NCBI RefSeq assembly: GCF_000407485.1
Contig: NZ_ASWD01000003.1
Location: 372,001-436,000, forward strand
Reading direction: 5' to 3'
From: Enterococcus pallens ATCC BAA-351
GTDB taxonomy: Bacteria > Bacillota > Bacilli > Lactobacillales > Enterococcaceae
Length of the DNA stretch: 64,000 nucleotides
Part shown: piece after piece, positions 8,827 through 17,291 of the stretch
Layout of the letters: each line of letters opens with the position of its first letter
How positions within the stretch are numbered: the first letter of the stretch is position 1
Position numbers and translations under genes: made by a program
The notes under the pieces: generated by a model
Databases searched by the model: none
Told to the model about the DNA's origin: nothing
The model's input: the letters and a program-made list of their open reading frames with translations, nothing else

Positions 8827-9180
8827 TTACACTTTTTTTGATAAAAATGGTACATTCACTGCATCTGGCGCTGCTTGTTTGACCGTTTCAAAGGGAACCG
8901 AAGCCATGTCAATCATCAACAGCTCCACTTCAACGTTCAATTTAACACTATAATTTACTCGTTCTCTGGGAAAGAAGAAAAACAAGAAGCGCTCCGTATA
9001 TTGTTGCTCTTCAGCAGCAAGTACAGTGACCGACTTAGGCTCAATTCTCAAAATCACGTCTGAGGTTCCTTTGAGCACTTGCTTTTGTACTTGATTTAAG
9101 GCATCTGAAAAGGCTGCTGCTTTTGTTTCTCCTCGTCCGTTAACGGTAATCATTTGTTGCTTTTTCTCTGTCGTGTTCAC
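8827..9180 (-). CDS. DUF4312 family protein (EF_0831-like)
   Basis: A 117-residue soluble protein with no signal peptide or membrane segment. It starts with a beta-rich part (ITVNGRGETKAAAFSDAL), followed by 'KSVTVLAAEEQQYTERFLFFFFPRERV', given here only as a description of one basic/aromatic segment around residues 48-75. It belongs to the DUF4312 family by recall. Function is unknown. Its place between the SFCGSGGAG protein and the two membrane proteins suggests a cytoplasmic transport component. Confidence 0.75.
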   Translation of the reverse strand: MNTTEKKQQMITVNGRGETKAAAFSDALNQVQKQVLKGTSDVILRIEPKSVTVLAAEEQQYTERFLFFFFPRERVNYSVKLNVEVELLMIDMASVPFETVKQAAPDAVNVPFLSKKV

Positions 9181-9196
9181 TGTACTTGCTCCTTTT

Positions 9197-9553
9197 TTAT
9201 TCTCCGTATTTTTTAATGTAGGCTTCTGTTAACCGTTTGCCTAATTCTTCTTGGTCCATAAAACCAAAGCCTAAAACAGTGTTGCCATCTTCAATAGCAG
9301 TTACGCCTTCTTCGATTGAACGCATACCGTGACGTTCAGTGTAACCATACTTAGTAGCCGCTGTTAATGCCCCTGCTCCACCGCTTCCACAAAATGAAAT
9401 ACCCAAATCAGCATTTTCCTGCTGCATTACATCACCTAAACGCATATCCGCACCCATACCTGGAACAACAACTGCTCTACCTCCAGCTGCTTCTACTCCT
9501 TTTGCCACGTTTTGTCCTTTACCTAATCGATCTGCAATCACTACTGTAATCAT
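9197..9553 (-). CDS. Glycine-rich SFCGSGGAG-motif protein (EF_0830-like), possible EIIB-like domain
   Basis: A 118-residue cytoplasmic protein with the signature SFCGSGGAG, cysteine at residue 55. The family is known to me only as a conserved hypothetical (EF_0830/AHA_3911). The sequence starts with a beta strand (MITVVIADRLGKGQNVA) and has the single cysteine followed by a glycine-rich turn, which recalls the phosphocysteine loop of PTS EIIB domains. In a classical EIIB the cysteine follows the first strand rather than a later one, so the analogy is loose. It overlaps the upstream PRD gene by 4 bases. Confidence 0.75.
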   Translation of the reverse strand: MITVVIADRLGKGQNVAKGVEAAGGRAVVVPGMGADMRLGDVMQQENADLGISFCGSGGAGALTAATKYGYTERHGMRSIEEGVTAIEDGNTVLGFGFMDQEELGKRLTEAYIKKYGE

Positions 9554-9897
9554 TTTGCTTCCTCCTCGTTTTGTTTTGCACTTTCAAAGTGAATAGATAA
9601 TACATAGATTTCGTCTTTTGGTAATTCGCCAACTTTTTTAACTACTAGCTGAGAAATCAGCATTGCTTCCTCTGAAACTTCTGAAAACATCGCTGGATCA
9701 ACTTCTAAAATTGCCCGTTTTTCTTTTTCTCGAATAACCATTTCACTTAAATGATTAATCAAAATGGTCCATTGAAGATCTGTTGGATAAATTTGCTTGT
9801 CTTCCAGCAAGTGTGCTGTATAGTCAACAACCTCCTGCAGCTCCTTTTTATAAGGATTACTTTGCAGAATTTTTTGGCTTTCTTCAGTTAATTGCAT
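9550..9897 (-). CDS. Stand-alone PRD domain protein (EF_0829-like)
   Basis: A 115-residue, mostly helical protein made of one PTS regulation domain and no DNA-binding domain. Histidines at residues 49 (INHLSE) and 103 (LSIHFE) fall where phosphorylatable PRD histidines are expected. The family is EF_0829/AHA_3910 by recall. Free-standing PRD proteins are unusual; this one may relay or sense phosphorylation between the general PTS and the regulator encoded just upstream, or act as part of the transporter. That role is inference. Confidence 0.75.
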   Translation of the reverse strand: MQLTEESQKILQSNPYKKELQEVVDYTAHLLEDKQIYPTDLQWTILINHLSEMVIREKEKRAILEVDPAMFSEVSEEAMLISQLVVKKVGELPKDEIYVLSIHFESAKQNEEEAK

Positions 9898-9911
9898 TTC
9901 GGTCCTCCTTT

Positions 9912-11750
9912 CTATCTGTTGTCGACATAATTAAACAGTGCAGTTAATTCTGCCTCATTAACAGCTAAATCATTTTCAGAAAATAATTGTTCTGCTTGCT
10001 TGAATAGCGTTTGATTCAATAAAAGAATATCAGGATTTACATTGCCTTCCAGTTGGTATTGATGTTTAAACATGATTCGATGAACCATTAAAAAGACATG
10101 CAATAAGAAGGCCTCTTCAGTTTCGCGCTTCAACAGTTTGCCAAAGATTTTTTTCAATCCCTCATAAATGACGTACCCTTTTAAAATTACTTCTCTGGAT
10201 AACTCTTCCGAACTTAACTCAGGAATCCGTGAGACCGGATTGGAAAGTGTTCGTTTTTCTCCCAGTGTTTGTCGTGTAAACCGTTTGATGTTTTGAATAT
10301 CCTCTTTTGAAGGAATTGCATTTACCTTAATCGTTGGGCAATTCAAATCCTCCATTGGAAAAATACTGATAACTAAATCTGGCTTGTATTTTTTGATGAC
10401 GCTAGCTGCATTTAGTACCGAAGCAAAACATACAATCTCGACATTAGGGATCTCCTCTTCCATCTTTTGCTGAATCAGATTAGTTACTCCTAATCCTGTG
10501 GAACAGACATACACAACTCGAGCAACTCCTTGCTCAAATTTTTCCTTTTCAAAATAAACTAAGAAGTGCAGCGCAATATAAGCAATGAAAGAGTCATTAA
10601 TCAGTTGTTTTGTGGCCGGCATCTGAGCACAGGCCTTTTCAATAGCCGTAAATAACTGTGGATGCAAAGACTTAATATCTTCAACAAAGGGATTATACTC
10701 ATTAGGATAAAGATGCCGTTTGCCTAGTCGTAGAGATAAATGGGCAAATAAATTGGTTACTAATTGCGCATCATCGCTAAAGGATACCTTCAATTCTTCT
10801 GAGATACTGTGAACCAGTTGAATTGTCAGCTTCAAAATATCTTCTTGATCATTTTCTTTGGCACGATCGCTGCAAATATACTCATACTCATCTTTGAACA
10901 GCGGCAAGTCATAAACACTGAAAACTGCGTGCATCAACATCATGGGTATATCCTGCTTTTTTAACAATTCTTGTGCATTGCTCATCATAGTAAATGTACC
11001 GATTGAATGGTTTAGCTGTAGGCGGCAAACGGAAATCGCCACTCTAAAGGTAATCGCTAACAATTCAGCATAATCAAACTCGTTGGTAACTATTGGGTCT
11101 AACAACTGCGCGGTTTGTTGGACAACTACTTGGTACACTTCGTAAAAAGGTAATCCTTTTCCAATGTGAATTGGCTGTTTAGGCTGATCATGGTTAGTTA
11201 ATCTGTTCATGATTTGATAGATATCGTATTCTGTAAGGTTGTGATGCAAAAGATAATCCATCAATGAACGACAATTCTCTTCCGAACCAGTTAACCAAAT
11301 CCCTTGTCCGCTTTGTCGTTTCAGCTCTAGCTGATAGGAAGCAATAAACAGCTCTACCTTTTCTAAATCAGTAACGACAGTATTTTTTGAAACACCTAAC
11401 CAGTCGGCTAATTGGTTAGTTGTCGTAGCCTCTTCGGTAAACAACAGCATTAATGCGATTTGTTCTACCCGCAATTTCTGATCAGGAAAAATCTCAAAAC
11501 GTTCCTCTTCCAATAACTCGTTTTTTAAAGTTAGCCGTTGAGTTTTGGTTAATTCAAACCATAGGCCTTTACTTCGTTGAGCATGAAGTATAATCTCTCG
11601 ATCATTCAACCAGAGACGAATATTGTCCAAATCATATTTAATTGTGCGCACGCTTACTTGAAAATATTCGGCTAGTTCCTTCGTAGTTAAACTATCTTCA
11701 TTTTCCAGCAGCCGTAGTAAAACTTTAATTTCTCTTTTTGATAATTGCAT
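9912..11750 (-). CDS. PRD-containing transcriptional regulator (BglG/MtlR-type)
   Basis: A 612-residue regulator. Visible order: N-terminal winged HTH (about 1-65, 'TTKELAEYFQVSVRTIKYDL'), a second HTH (about 105-135, 'TNQLADWLGVSKNTVVTDL'), PRD-like region(s) (about 195-400), an EIIB-like domain (about 410-495) with the cysteine motif VYVCSTGLG near residue 415, and a C-terminal helical part (about 515-612) that looks like a further PRD ('VFLMVHRIMFKHQ'). This is a DNA-binding activator layout, not an RNA antiterminator. It is the first gene of the operon and probably controls it in response to PTS phosphorylation. AAGGAG lies 10 bases upstream of the ATG. Confidence 0.85.
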   Translation of the reverse strand: MQLSKREIKVLLRLLENEDSLTTKELAEYFQVSVRTIKYDLDNIRLWLNDREIILHAQRSKGLWFELTKTQRLTLKNELLEEERFEIFPDQKLRVEQIALMLLFTEEATTTNQLADWLGVSKNTVVTDLEKVELFIASYQLELKRQSGQGIWLTGSEENCRSLMDYLLHHNLTEYDIYQIMNRLTNHDQPKQPIHIGKGLPFYEVYQVVVQQTAQLLDPIVTNEFDYAELLAITFRVAISVCRLQLNHSIGTFTMMSNAQELLKKQDIPMMLMHAVFSVYDLPLFKDEYEYICSDRAKENDQEDILKLTIQLVHSISEELKVSFSDDAQLVTNLFAHLSLRLGKRHLYPNEYNPFVEDIKSLHPQLFTAIEKACAQMPATKQLINDSFIAYIALHFLVYFEKEKFEQGVARVVYVCSTGLGVTNLIQQKMEEEIPNVEIVCFASVLNAASVIKKYKPDLVISIFPMEDLNCPTIKVNAIPSKEDIQNIKRFTRQTLGEKRTLSNPVSRIPELSSEELSREVILKGYVIYEGLKKIFGKLLKRETEEAFLLHVFLMVHRIMFKHQYQLEGNVNPDILLLNQTLFKQAEQLFSENDLAVNEAELTALFNYVDNR

Positions 11751-11775
11751 CCTGCTTTAGCTCCTTACATGTGTA

Positions 11776-11804
11776 ACTATAAGTTCATATAGAAAGTCGT
11801 GCAA
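11776..11804 (-). promoter_or_regulatory. Promoter of the PRD regulator / dga-like operon
   Basis: On the minus strand, a -35 box TTGCAC (11804-11799) and a -10 box TATAGT (11781-11776) are separated by exactly 17 bases. The -35 box is part of the third half-site of the operator array. Confidence 0.7.
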
Positions 11805-11835
11805 TACAAACCTATTGCACTTTGGTAAGTGCAAT
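11799..11835. promoter_or_regulatory. Triple half-site operator array (GTGCAAT / ATTGCAC / GTGCAAT)
   Basis: Three perfect 7-base half-sites alternate in orientation: GTGCAAT at 11799-11805, ATTGCAC at 11814-11820, GTGCAAT at 11829-11835. Both spacers are exactly 8 bases, so two overlapping inverted repeats share the central half-site. The array covers the -35 box and the 31 bases upstream. The likely binder is the PRD regulator encoded just downstream. Confidence 0.7.
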
Positions 11836-12114
11836 GACCTTCCTTTTAATTAAAAAAAACTGACCAAAAGTATCGTTTTTAATGAAATAGATTGACGAAA
11901 ACCCTATTAAAACAACTATCAACAAATGATTAATTTCACTAAGTTGTCCTCACCTAATTTACTACTTGCACTAACGAAATGGGAAGTTCATTTTATTTAT
12001 TTTTTGAAAAATTATAGAAAAAAAGCAATCAAGAAACTGTCCTACTCACAAAAAGTTCAATCTTTTCGCGAGTTTTTGCGTTTCTCGACTGCATTTATTT
12101 CCACTTATATTTTG
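11836..12114. other. Intergenic region between the dga-like operon and a nucleoside hydrolase gene
   Basis: AT-rich sequence between the start of the leftward operon and the end of a leftward nucleoside hydrolase gene. I see no convincing gene. A 66-codon frame at 11926-12126 on the plus strand has no ribosome binding site and a composition typical of non-coding DNA. No clear terminator for the hydrolase gene could be recognised. Confidence 0.5.
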
Positions 12115-13062
12115 TTAATTATTTGATAAAACCTGACTGGTAACAGCTAAGAACCGTTCTAAAAAGGCAAGACTGTCCACTGATAATCCAACGGTTGCCA
12201 TTTTTACCGGATTGTTTAAAGCAGTCAGTTCTCCAATCGTTCTGCCGACAGAGGGGCCTGCTGTTTCAACAGTCAAGTTAATTGGCAAGACCTGCGTCAA
12301 TATAGCAGGATTTAAAGCAACTTCTACTGCTAGAGGGTCGTGCAAGGCACCACCAAATTCTTTTTCACTGTATTCATTTGTATAATAGTAAGAGGTCATT
12401 TCAGCAATAGCCTGCGCCGCTTTCGTCGGAATATTTGACCATTGTTCGATATCTCTTTGTGTAATCATAGTCTGAAGGGTTACATCCAGCCCCACCATCG
12501 TGAAGGGCACACCACTGTTGAAAACAAATTTTGCTGCTAAGGGATCGTTTAAAATATTCGCTTCAGCAAATGGAGTCAAGTTGCCCGGAACAGTTAGAGC
12601 CCCAGCCATCATAACAATATGACCAACTTTGCTTATGGCCTCAGTATCCTTTTTGATTGCTTCAGCTAGATTAGTAAGAGGACCAGCTGTGACAATCGTC
12701 AAATCGTTGCCATAAGTTTTGGCAGCTCGCAAAAAGAAGTCAACCGCTGATTCTGTGTTTCTTGTCTCCTTGCTTTCAGGAAGCTTAACATTTCCAACAC
12801 CATTGAAGCCATGCACCCGATGTAGATCATCTGTTGTTTGGTATTCGGTTGCTCCCCAAGGAAAAGCAGCTCCTTCAAAAACTGGTATATGTTGGCTATT
12901 TAACAATGACAATAAATTTAAAGTATTCGATGTAGCTTGTTCTATTGTTACATTTCCAAAGGTTGTAGTTACTCCAATTACTTCTGCTTCTGGATGTCCT
13001 AATGCATAAGTTAATGCTAAAGCATCATCGATTCCCGTATCTAAATCTAAAATTAATTTCAA
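12115..13062 (-). CDS. Nucleoside hydrolase (inosine-uridine preferring family)
   Basis: A 315-residue enzyme of the IU-nucleoside hydrolase family, which cleaves the N-glycosidic bond of ribonucleosides to ribose and free base. The calcium-binding motif LDLDTGIDDAL is at the N-terminus and 'VTAGPLTNLAEAI' and 'GGALHDPLAV' supply later active-site residues, including the catalytic-region histidine and aspartate. The start is a TTG at 13062 preceded by GAGGGGGA. A second family member lies 3.3 kb away on the other strand. Base specificity cannot be read from the sequence. Confidence 0.88.
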   Translation of the reverse strand: MKLILDLDTGIDDALALTYALGHPEAEVIGVTTTFGNVTIEQATSNTLNLLSLLNSQHIPVFEGAAFPWGATEYQTTDDLHRVHGFNGVGNVKLPESKETRNTESAVDFFLRAAKTYGNDLTIVTAGPLTNLAEAIKKDTEAISKVGHIVMMAGALTVPGNLTPFAEANILNDPLAAKFVFNSGVPFTMVGLDVTLQTMITQRDIEQWSNIPTKAAQAIAEMTSYYYTNEYSEKEFGGALHDPLAVEVALNPAILTQVLPINLTVETAGPSVGRTIGELTALNNPVKMATVGLSVDSLAFLERFLAVTSQVLSNN

Positions 13063-13088
13063 GCTGGTTCCCCCTCATCGTTTAAAAA

Positions 13089-13116
13089 GACCATCTCTTA
13101 ATTGAATGAGATGGTC
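13089..13116 (-). terminator. argS terminator
   Basis: A perfect 9-bp stem, GACCATCTC with GAGATGGTC, with a 10-base loop, followed on the minus strand by TTTTT. It sits 8 bases after the argS stop codon. Confidence 0.85.
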
Positions 13117-13123
13117 GTAAATT

Positions 13124-14815
13124 TTACATCTTGTTTGGCGCATGAACACCTAACAAACGCAAATCTTCTTTTAGTATAGTTGTCACTGCATAAACCAACG
13201 CTAAACGAGCTTCTTTTTGTTCATCCTCTACTAAAATTTTAGTATGAGCATAATACTTATTGAATGCTTGCGCCAATCTCAATGAATGCTTAGCAATAAC
13301 AGAAGGTTCATATTGCTCCGCTGCTTGAGATACTATATCAGGGAAAGCTTGTAATAGTTTGATAATCTCCCAGCTATCTGCATCATTTAAGCTATACGAC
13401 ACCGTTGTACTTGGAGTAAATTCAGCTTTGTCCAAAATCGTCATTGCTCTTGCATGAGTGTATTGAACATACGGCCCAGTTTCTCCTTCAAAACGAACCA
13501 CTTCATCCAATTCAAAATCAAAATTGTTTAAGCGGTCATTTTTCAAATCATGGAAAATAACGGCTCCTACACCTACTTGGCGAGCGACTTCCTCTTTGTT
13601 TGGCAAATCTGGATTTTTCTCAACAATTTGTGCCAACGCTGATTCCGTTGCCTCATTCAATACTTCCTCTAGTAAAATGATTTTACCTTTACGAGTAGAA
13701 AGCTTTTTACCGCCTTGTGTAATCAATCCAAATGGAATATGCTTCATGTCATCAGACCAGTCAAAGCCCATTTCCTTTAAGACAGCCTTCAACTGTTTAA
13801 AGTGAATGCTTTGTTCATTTCCTACAACATATAATGATTTCACAAAATTGTAAGTTCGTTTACGATAAATTGCTGCTGCTAAATCCCGCGTAATATATAA
13901 GGTTGCACCATCTGATTTTTTAATCAAAGCTGGATTTAAGTCGTAGTTAGTCAGATCAACAATTTCGGCACCCTGATCTTCTTTTAGTAAATGCTTTTCT
14001 TCCAGCATAGTGACCACTTCATCCATTTTATCATTGTAGAAGGCTTCACCATTGTAAGAATCGAAGCGAACTTCCAACATGTCGTAGATCTTGTTAAATT
14101 CTTTTAAAGACTCGCTGCGGAACCATTTCCACAACTCGACTGCTTCCTCGTCATTTTCTTCTAATTTTTTGAACCAAGCTCGCGCTTCGTCTTCTAATGT
14201 TGCATCATTTTCTGCTTCTTCGTGGAATTGAACATACAAACGTAACAATTCACTGATTGGTTCAGCCTTTACCTTTTCTTCTGATCCCCATTTTTTATAA
14301 GCTACAATCAATTTACCAAACTGAGTACCCCAATCGCCTAAATGGTTAATTTTTATTGGTTGATAACCAACCTTACTTAAAATTAAACTGATAGAATTTC
14401 CAATGACCGTTGATCTTAAATGGCCCATTGAAATAGGCTTTGCAATATTTGGTGATGACATGTCAATAGTTACATTTCCATTATTGCCAATAGTACTAGA
14501 TCCAAATTGACTGCCCGCTTCAATAATTTCTTTTAGTACATCACCTGAAACGGCCTCTTTCTTCATAAAGAAATTTAAATAAGGTCCGACTACCTCAACC
14601 TTTTCAAAATGTTCTGGACTAATTTTTTCAGCCAAATCCGCAGCAATCTGCTGTGGTGCTTTGCGATAGATTTTAGCCAAAGAAAAAGCTGGAAAAGCTA
14701 CATCCCCATGATCTGCCGATTTAGGATTTTCTAATAAACGTGCCACATCTTCTTGTGTTAAATCCTCTTTGACTACTTCGTAAACTGCCTGTGCTACGAT
14801 CTCTTTGTTGTTCAT
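13124..14815 (-). CDS. argS: Arginyl-tRNA synthetase
   Basis: A 563-residue class I aminoacyl-tRNA synthetase that charges tRNA-Arg. It has the N-terminal Add1 domain, the HIGH-like motif MGHLRST after 'SPNIAKPIS', a KMSKS-equivalent region in '[11 protein letters not shown]', and the C-terminal DALR anticodon-binding domain ending in a typical methionine. The length is normal. It is preceded by a T-box leader, so expression should respond to uncharged tRNA-Arg. Confidence 0.97.
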   Translation of the reverse strand: MNNKEIVAQAVYEVVKEDLTQEDVARLLENPKSADHGDVAFPAFSLAKIYRKAPQQIAADLAEKISPEHFEKVEVVGPYLNFFMKKEAVSGDVLKEIIEAGSQFGSSTIGNNGNVTIDMSSPNIAKPISMGHLRSTVIGNSISLILSKVGYQPIKINHLGDWGTQFGKLIVAYKKWGSEEKVKAEPISELLRLYVQFHEEAENDATLEDEARAWFKKLEENDEEAVELWKWFRSESLKEFNKIYDMLEVRFDSYNGEAFYNDKMDEVVTMLEEKHLLKEDQGAEIVDLTNYDLNPALIKKSDGATLYITRDLAAAIYRKRTYNFVKSLYVVGNEQSIHFKQLKAVLKEMGFDWSDDMKHIPFGLITQGGKKLSTRKGKIILLEEVLNEATESALAQIVEKNPDLPNKEEVARQVGVGAVIFHDLKNDRLNNFDFELDEVVRFEGETGPYVQYTHARAMTILDKAEFTPSTTVSYSLNDADSWEIIKLLQAFPDIVSQAAEQYEPSVIAKHSLRLAQAFNKYYAHTKILVEDEQKEARLALVYAVTTILKEDLRLLGVHAPNKM

Positions 14816-14833
14816 CCTATTTCCTCCTTAAGC

Positions 14834-15056
14834 ATAAAAAAAGTCCCTGATGAAGCTTCCTTCATCAGAGACGAGATTTTCCCGCGGTACCACTCTTTTT
14901 GTCTTTACGACCTGCTTTACTATAACGGTAGCTGCCGTTTCATCTCCAAAGTGCGCCATCTATCGTAGTTTACCTGGCTCACACCTGCCCAGACTCGCTA
15001 AAAAACTGCCTAATAGACTTCTCTTTTTCATCGATGAAATCATTTATCTGGCTTTC
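14834..15056 (-). promoter_or_regulatory. T-box leader of argS (specifier CGC, Arg)
   Basis: On the minus strand the leader carries the T-box sequence AGAGTGGTACCGCGG (14896-14882), and a terminator hairpin at 14872-14843 (GTCTCTGATGAAG pairing with CTTCATCAGGGAC) followed by seven or more T. Upstream, the stem I elements AGAGAAG and GGTGTGAGCC are visible. The codon before ACTTTGGAG is CGC (14955-14953), an arginine codon, in the same position where the thrS leader has ACC. This fits tRNA-Arg sensing. Confidence 0.88.
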
Positions 15057-15084
15057 ATAGTACCAGATAGCAGCAAGAAGTCAA
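15057..15084 (-). promoter_or_regulatory. Promoter of the argS T-box transcript
   Basis: Minus-strand -35 TTGACT (15084-15079) and -10 TACTAT (15062-15057) with a 16-base spacer, directly downstream of the OTC stop codon. argS can therefore be expressed independently of the OTC gene. Confidence 0.6.
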
Positions 15085-15086
15085 GA

Positions 15087-16100
15087 CTAAACTGCAGGGA
15101 TGAAAAGATTTCCTAAAGTTGCAGCCATTACCGCTTTGATTGTATGCATACGATTTTCCGCCTGCTCAAATTGATGAGCATAAGCTGCTCGGAAAACTTC
15201 ATCAGTCACTTCCATTTCTGCAAGGCCATAATTTTCCTTAATTTCCTGAGCAACTTCTGTTTCTATATCATGGAAGGCGGGCAGACAATGTAAAAAGATC
15301 GTTTCATCCTTACCCGTTTTGTCTACCATCGCTTGATTAACTTGATAAGGCAGCAGCAGCTCGATACGTTTTTTAAATTCTGCTTCTTCCCCCATCGATA
15401 CCCAAACATCAGTATAAAGAACATCTGCTCCTTTTACACCTGCATCAATATCAGCAGTAATTAAAATTTTGGCCCCTGACTCCGTCGCATAACTTTGTGC
15501 TAGGTCAACTAATTTAGATTCAGGAAAAAGCTCTTCCGGAGTTACTATGTGCGTGTTAACACCTAAGATTGCTCCAGTAATCAACAAGGAATTCGCCACG
15601 TTGTTCCGTCCATCACCAACATAGGCTAGTGTAAGACCTTCTAATTTACCAAATTGTTCTTTCACAGTTAAGAAATCAGCCAGCATTTGGGTGGGATGCC
15701 ATTGATCAGTCAGGCCATTCCAAACTGGGACACCTGAAAATTCGGCCAATGCCTCTACCGCTTCTTGTGAAAAGCCACGATATTCGATTCCATCAAACAT
15801 ACTACCCAATACCTTAGCTGTATCTTCTACCGATTCTTTTTTACCTAATTGAATATCGTTTTTGCCTAAATATTCAGGATGTGCACCTAGATCAATTGCT
15901 GCTGTCGTAAAAGCAGCTCGTGTTCTAGTAGAAGTCTTCTCAAATAGTAACGCGATATTTTTCCCTTCCAAATAACGATGGCTTATGTTTTGCTTTTTCA
16001 TTGACTTTAAATGCGCCGCAAAATCAATCAAGTATAGTAATTCCTCTTTTGTAAAATCCTTTTCTTTTAAAAAGCTCTTCCCTTGAAATACTGAATTCAT
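15087..16100 (-). CDS. argF: Ornithine carbamoyltransferase
   Basis: A 337-residue transcarbamylase that interconverts ornithine plus carbamoyl phosphate and citrulline plus phosphate. The carbamoyl-phosphate motif STRTR is in '[11 protein letters not shown]', the ornithine loop in '[10 protein letters not shown]', and 'HPTQMLADF' is also intact. It could be anabolic argF or catabolic arcB; the sequence start resembles lactobacillales catabolic enzymes, but no arcA or arcC is adjacent. ArgR-like sites in the promoter region support control by arginine. AAAGGAGG is placed 7 bases upstream of the ATG. Confidence 0.93.
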   Translation of the reverse strand: MNSVFQGKSFLKEKDFTKEELLYLIDFAAHLKSMKKQNISHRYLEGKNIALLFEKTSTRTRAAFTTAAIDLGAHPEYLGKNDIQLGKKESVEDTAKVLGSMFDGIEYRGFSQEAVEALAEFSGVPVWNGLTDQWHPTQMLADFLTVKEQFGKLEGLTLAYVGDGRNNVANSLLITGAILGVNTHIVTPEELFPESKLVDLAQSYATESGAKILITADIDAGVKGADVLYTDVWVSMGEEAEFKKRIELLLPYQVNQAMVDKTGKDETIFLHCLPAFHDIETEVAQEIKENYGLAEMEVTDEVFRAAYAHQFEQAENRMHTIKAVMAATLGNLFIPAV

Positions 16101-16114
16101 CCTGTTCCTCCTTT

Positions 16115-16186
16115 TGCATATTTAAACGTTATATGTGAAATATACTTATTTTTATACATAATACCGGATAATTCTAAAAATAGCAA
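16115..16186 (-). promoter_or_regulatory. argF: OTC promoter with ARG-box-like sequences
   Basis: Minus-strand -35 TTGCTA (16186-16181) and -10 TATTAT (16163-16158), 17-base spacer. Just downstream lie GTATAAAAATAAGTATA (16155-16139) and TTAAATATGCA (16125-16115), both similar to Gram-positive ArgR operator sequences. The decamer TGCATATTTA (plus strand, 16115-16124) recurs upstream of two amino-acid binding protein genes at 56.3 and 57.3 kb. Confidence 0.5.
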
Positions 16187-16192
16187 TGCCTC

Positions 16193-16227
16193 TTTTCAAT
16201 CTTCTGATTTTCCTCTATTATAAGAGG
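16193..16227 (+). promoter_or_regulatory. Candidate promoter/palindrome upstream of the second nucleoside hydrolase
   Basis: A 16-base interrupted palindrome, CCTCT-ATTATA-AGAGG (16212-16227), contains a possible -10 box TATTAT (16216-16221), with a weak -35 TTTTCA 17 bases upstream. It may be an operator overlapping the promoter. Evidence is the sequence only. Confidence 0.3.
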
Positions 16228-16316
16228 GTGCATTTAAAATCGGGCTTTTGCTCGGACTGGTTCGGAAACTTCCCAGAATAAAAAACTAAGAATCTCAACA
16301 AAGGAGGTAGGAAAAA

Positions 16317-17291
16317 ATGCAACAAGTAATTATTGATTGCGACCCAGGGATCGATGACGCCCTAGCTTTAGAATATGCAATCAAGTCAACAGAATTAGAT
16401 GTCTTAGCTATCACTGTTGTTGCCGGAAATGCTCCAGTGGATATTGGCGTAGACAATGCTTTCAAAGTACTAGAGCGTTGTGACCGTTTAGATATTCCGG
16501 TTTATCGTGGCTCTGAGGCACCCCTTAAAAGGTCTTACGTGTCTGCACAAGATACCCATGGCATGGATGGATTAGGCGAAAGTGGTATTAACCGACAATC
16601 CACGGTTCAACCACAAGAAAAAACTGCTGAAACATTCTTAGCCGATTTTTTTGCTAAAAAACGTACAGTCGGTGTTTTAGCTTTGGGACCCTTAACTAAC
16701 ATTGCTTACGCTATACAGCTTAATCCTAAGCTAGGTCAAAATATTCAGCGCTTTGTTACCATGGGCGGCACTTACAAAAGCCACGGAAATTGTTCACCAG
16801 TTGCAGAATATAATTACTGGTGTGATCCCGATTCAGCCAAGTTAGTCTATGAAAGCCTAGGCAAAATAATTGAAATGGTTGGATTAGATGTAACACGGGA
16901 GATCGTTTTTAATCCCACAATCTTAGAATATTGTCGCCGCATCAATCCAGATACCTATGACTATTTACGAAAGATTACTAAGTTCTATTTTGATTTTCAT
17001 TGGCAATATGAGCACTTGTTAGGTTGTGTCATCAACGATCCGTTGGCAGTCGCTTATTATATTTCTCCAGAAATTTGCGATGGCTTTGAAAGCTATACAA
17101 CTGTGGATACTGAAGGCATCAGTGTGGGTCAGACTCTAGTAGATCGTTACAACTTTTGGAAAAACAAACCAAATTCTAAAGTTTTAGAAACTGTTGATAC
17201 TAAAAAATTTTTCACTCAGTTTTTAACCGTCCTTTTAGATGCACCAGAAGCAATAATTGCTTCTGATCTAAACCTATTAAAGTTAGGATGA
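16317..17291 (+). CDS. Nucleoside hydrolase (RihC-like)
   Basis: A 324-residue IU-nucleoside hydrolase. The calcium-site motif IDCDPGIDDAL is at residues 4-14, 'LGPLTNIAYAI' follows near residue 123, and 'VINDPLAVAYYI' near residue 240 contains the late metal-binding aspartate. AAAGGAGG is 10 bases before the ATG. Its TGA overlaps the ATG of an ECF transporter S component, so uptake and cleavage of a nucleoside are probably coupled. It is only distantly similar to the leftward family member at 12.1 kb. Confidence 0.9.
   Translation: MQQVIIDCDPGIDDALALEYAIKSTELDVLAITVVAGNAPVDIGVDNAFKVLERCDRLDIPVYRGSEAPLKRSYVSAQDTHGMDGLGESGINRQSTVQPQEKTAETFLADFFAKKRTVGVLALGPLTNIAYAIQLNPKLGQNIQRFVTMGGTYKSHGNCSPVAEYNYWCDPDSAKLVYESLGKIIEMVGLDVTREIVFNPTILEYCRRINPDTYDYLRKITKFYFDFHWQYEHLLGCVINDPLAVAYYISPEICDGFESYTTVDTEGISVGQTLVDRYNFWKNKPNSKVLETVDTKKFFTQFLTVLLDAPEAIIASDLNLLKLG

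Noticed and set aside
11926-12126. 66-codon plus-strand frame in the gap upstream of the PRD operon
   Set aside because: It has no ribosome binding site, no recognisable family, and composition typical of AT-rich intergenic DNA.
14961-14968. CGA in the argS leader as the T-box specifier
   Set aside because: Comparison with the thrS leader, where ACC precedes ACTTT, puts the specifier at CGC just before ACTTTGGAG instead.
14850-15116. 88-codon plus-strand frame over the argS leader
   Set aside because: The region is a clear T-box leader on the other strand; the frame has no homology or ribosome binding site.
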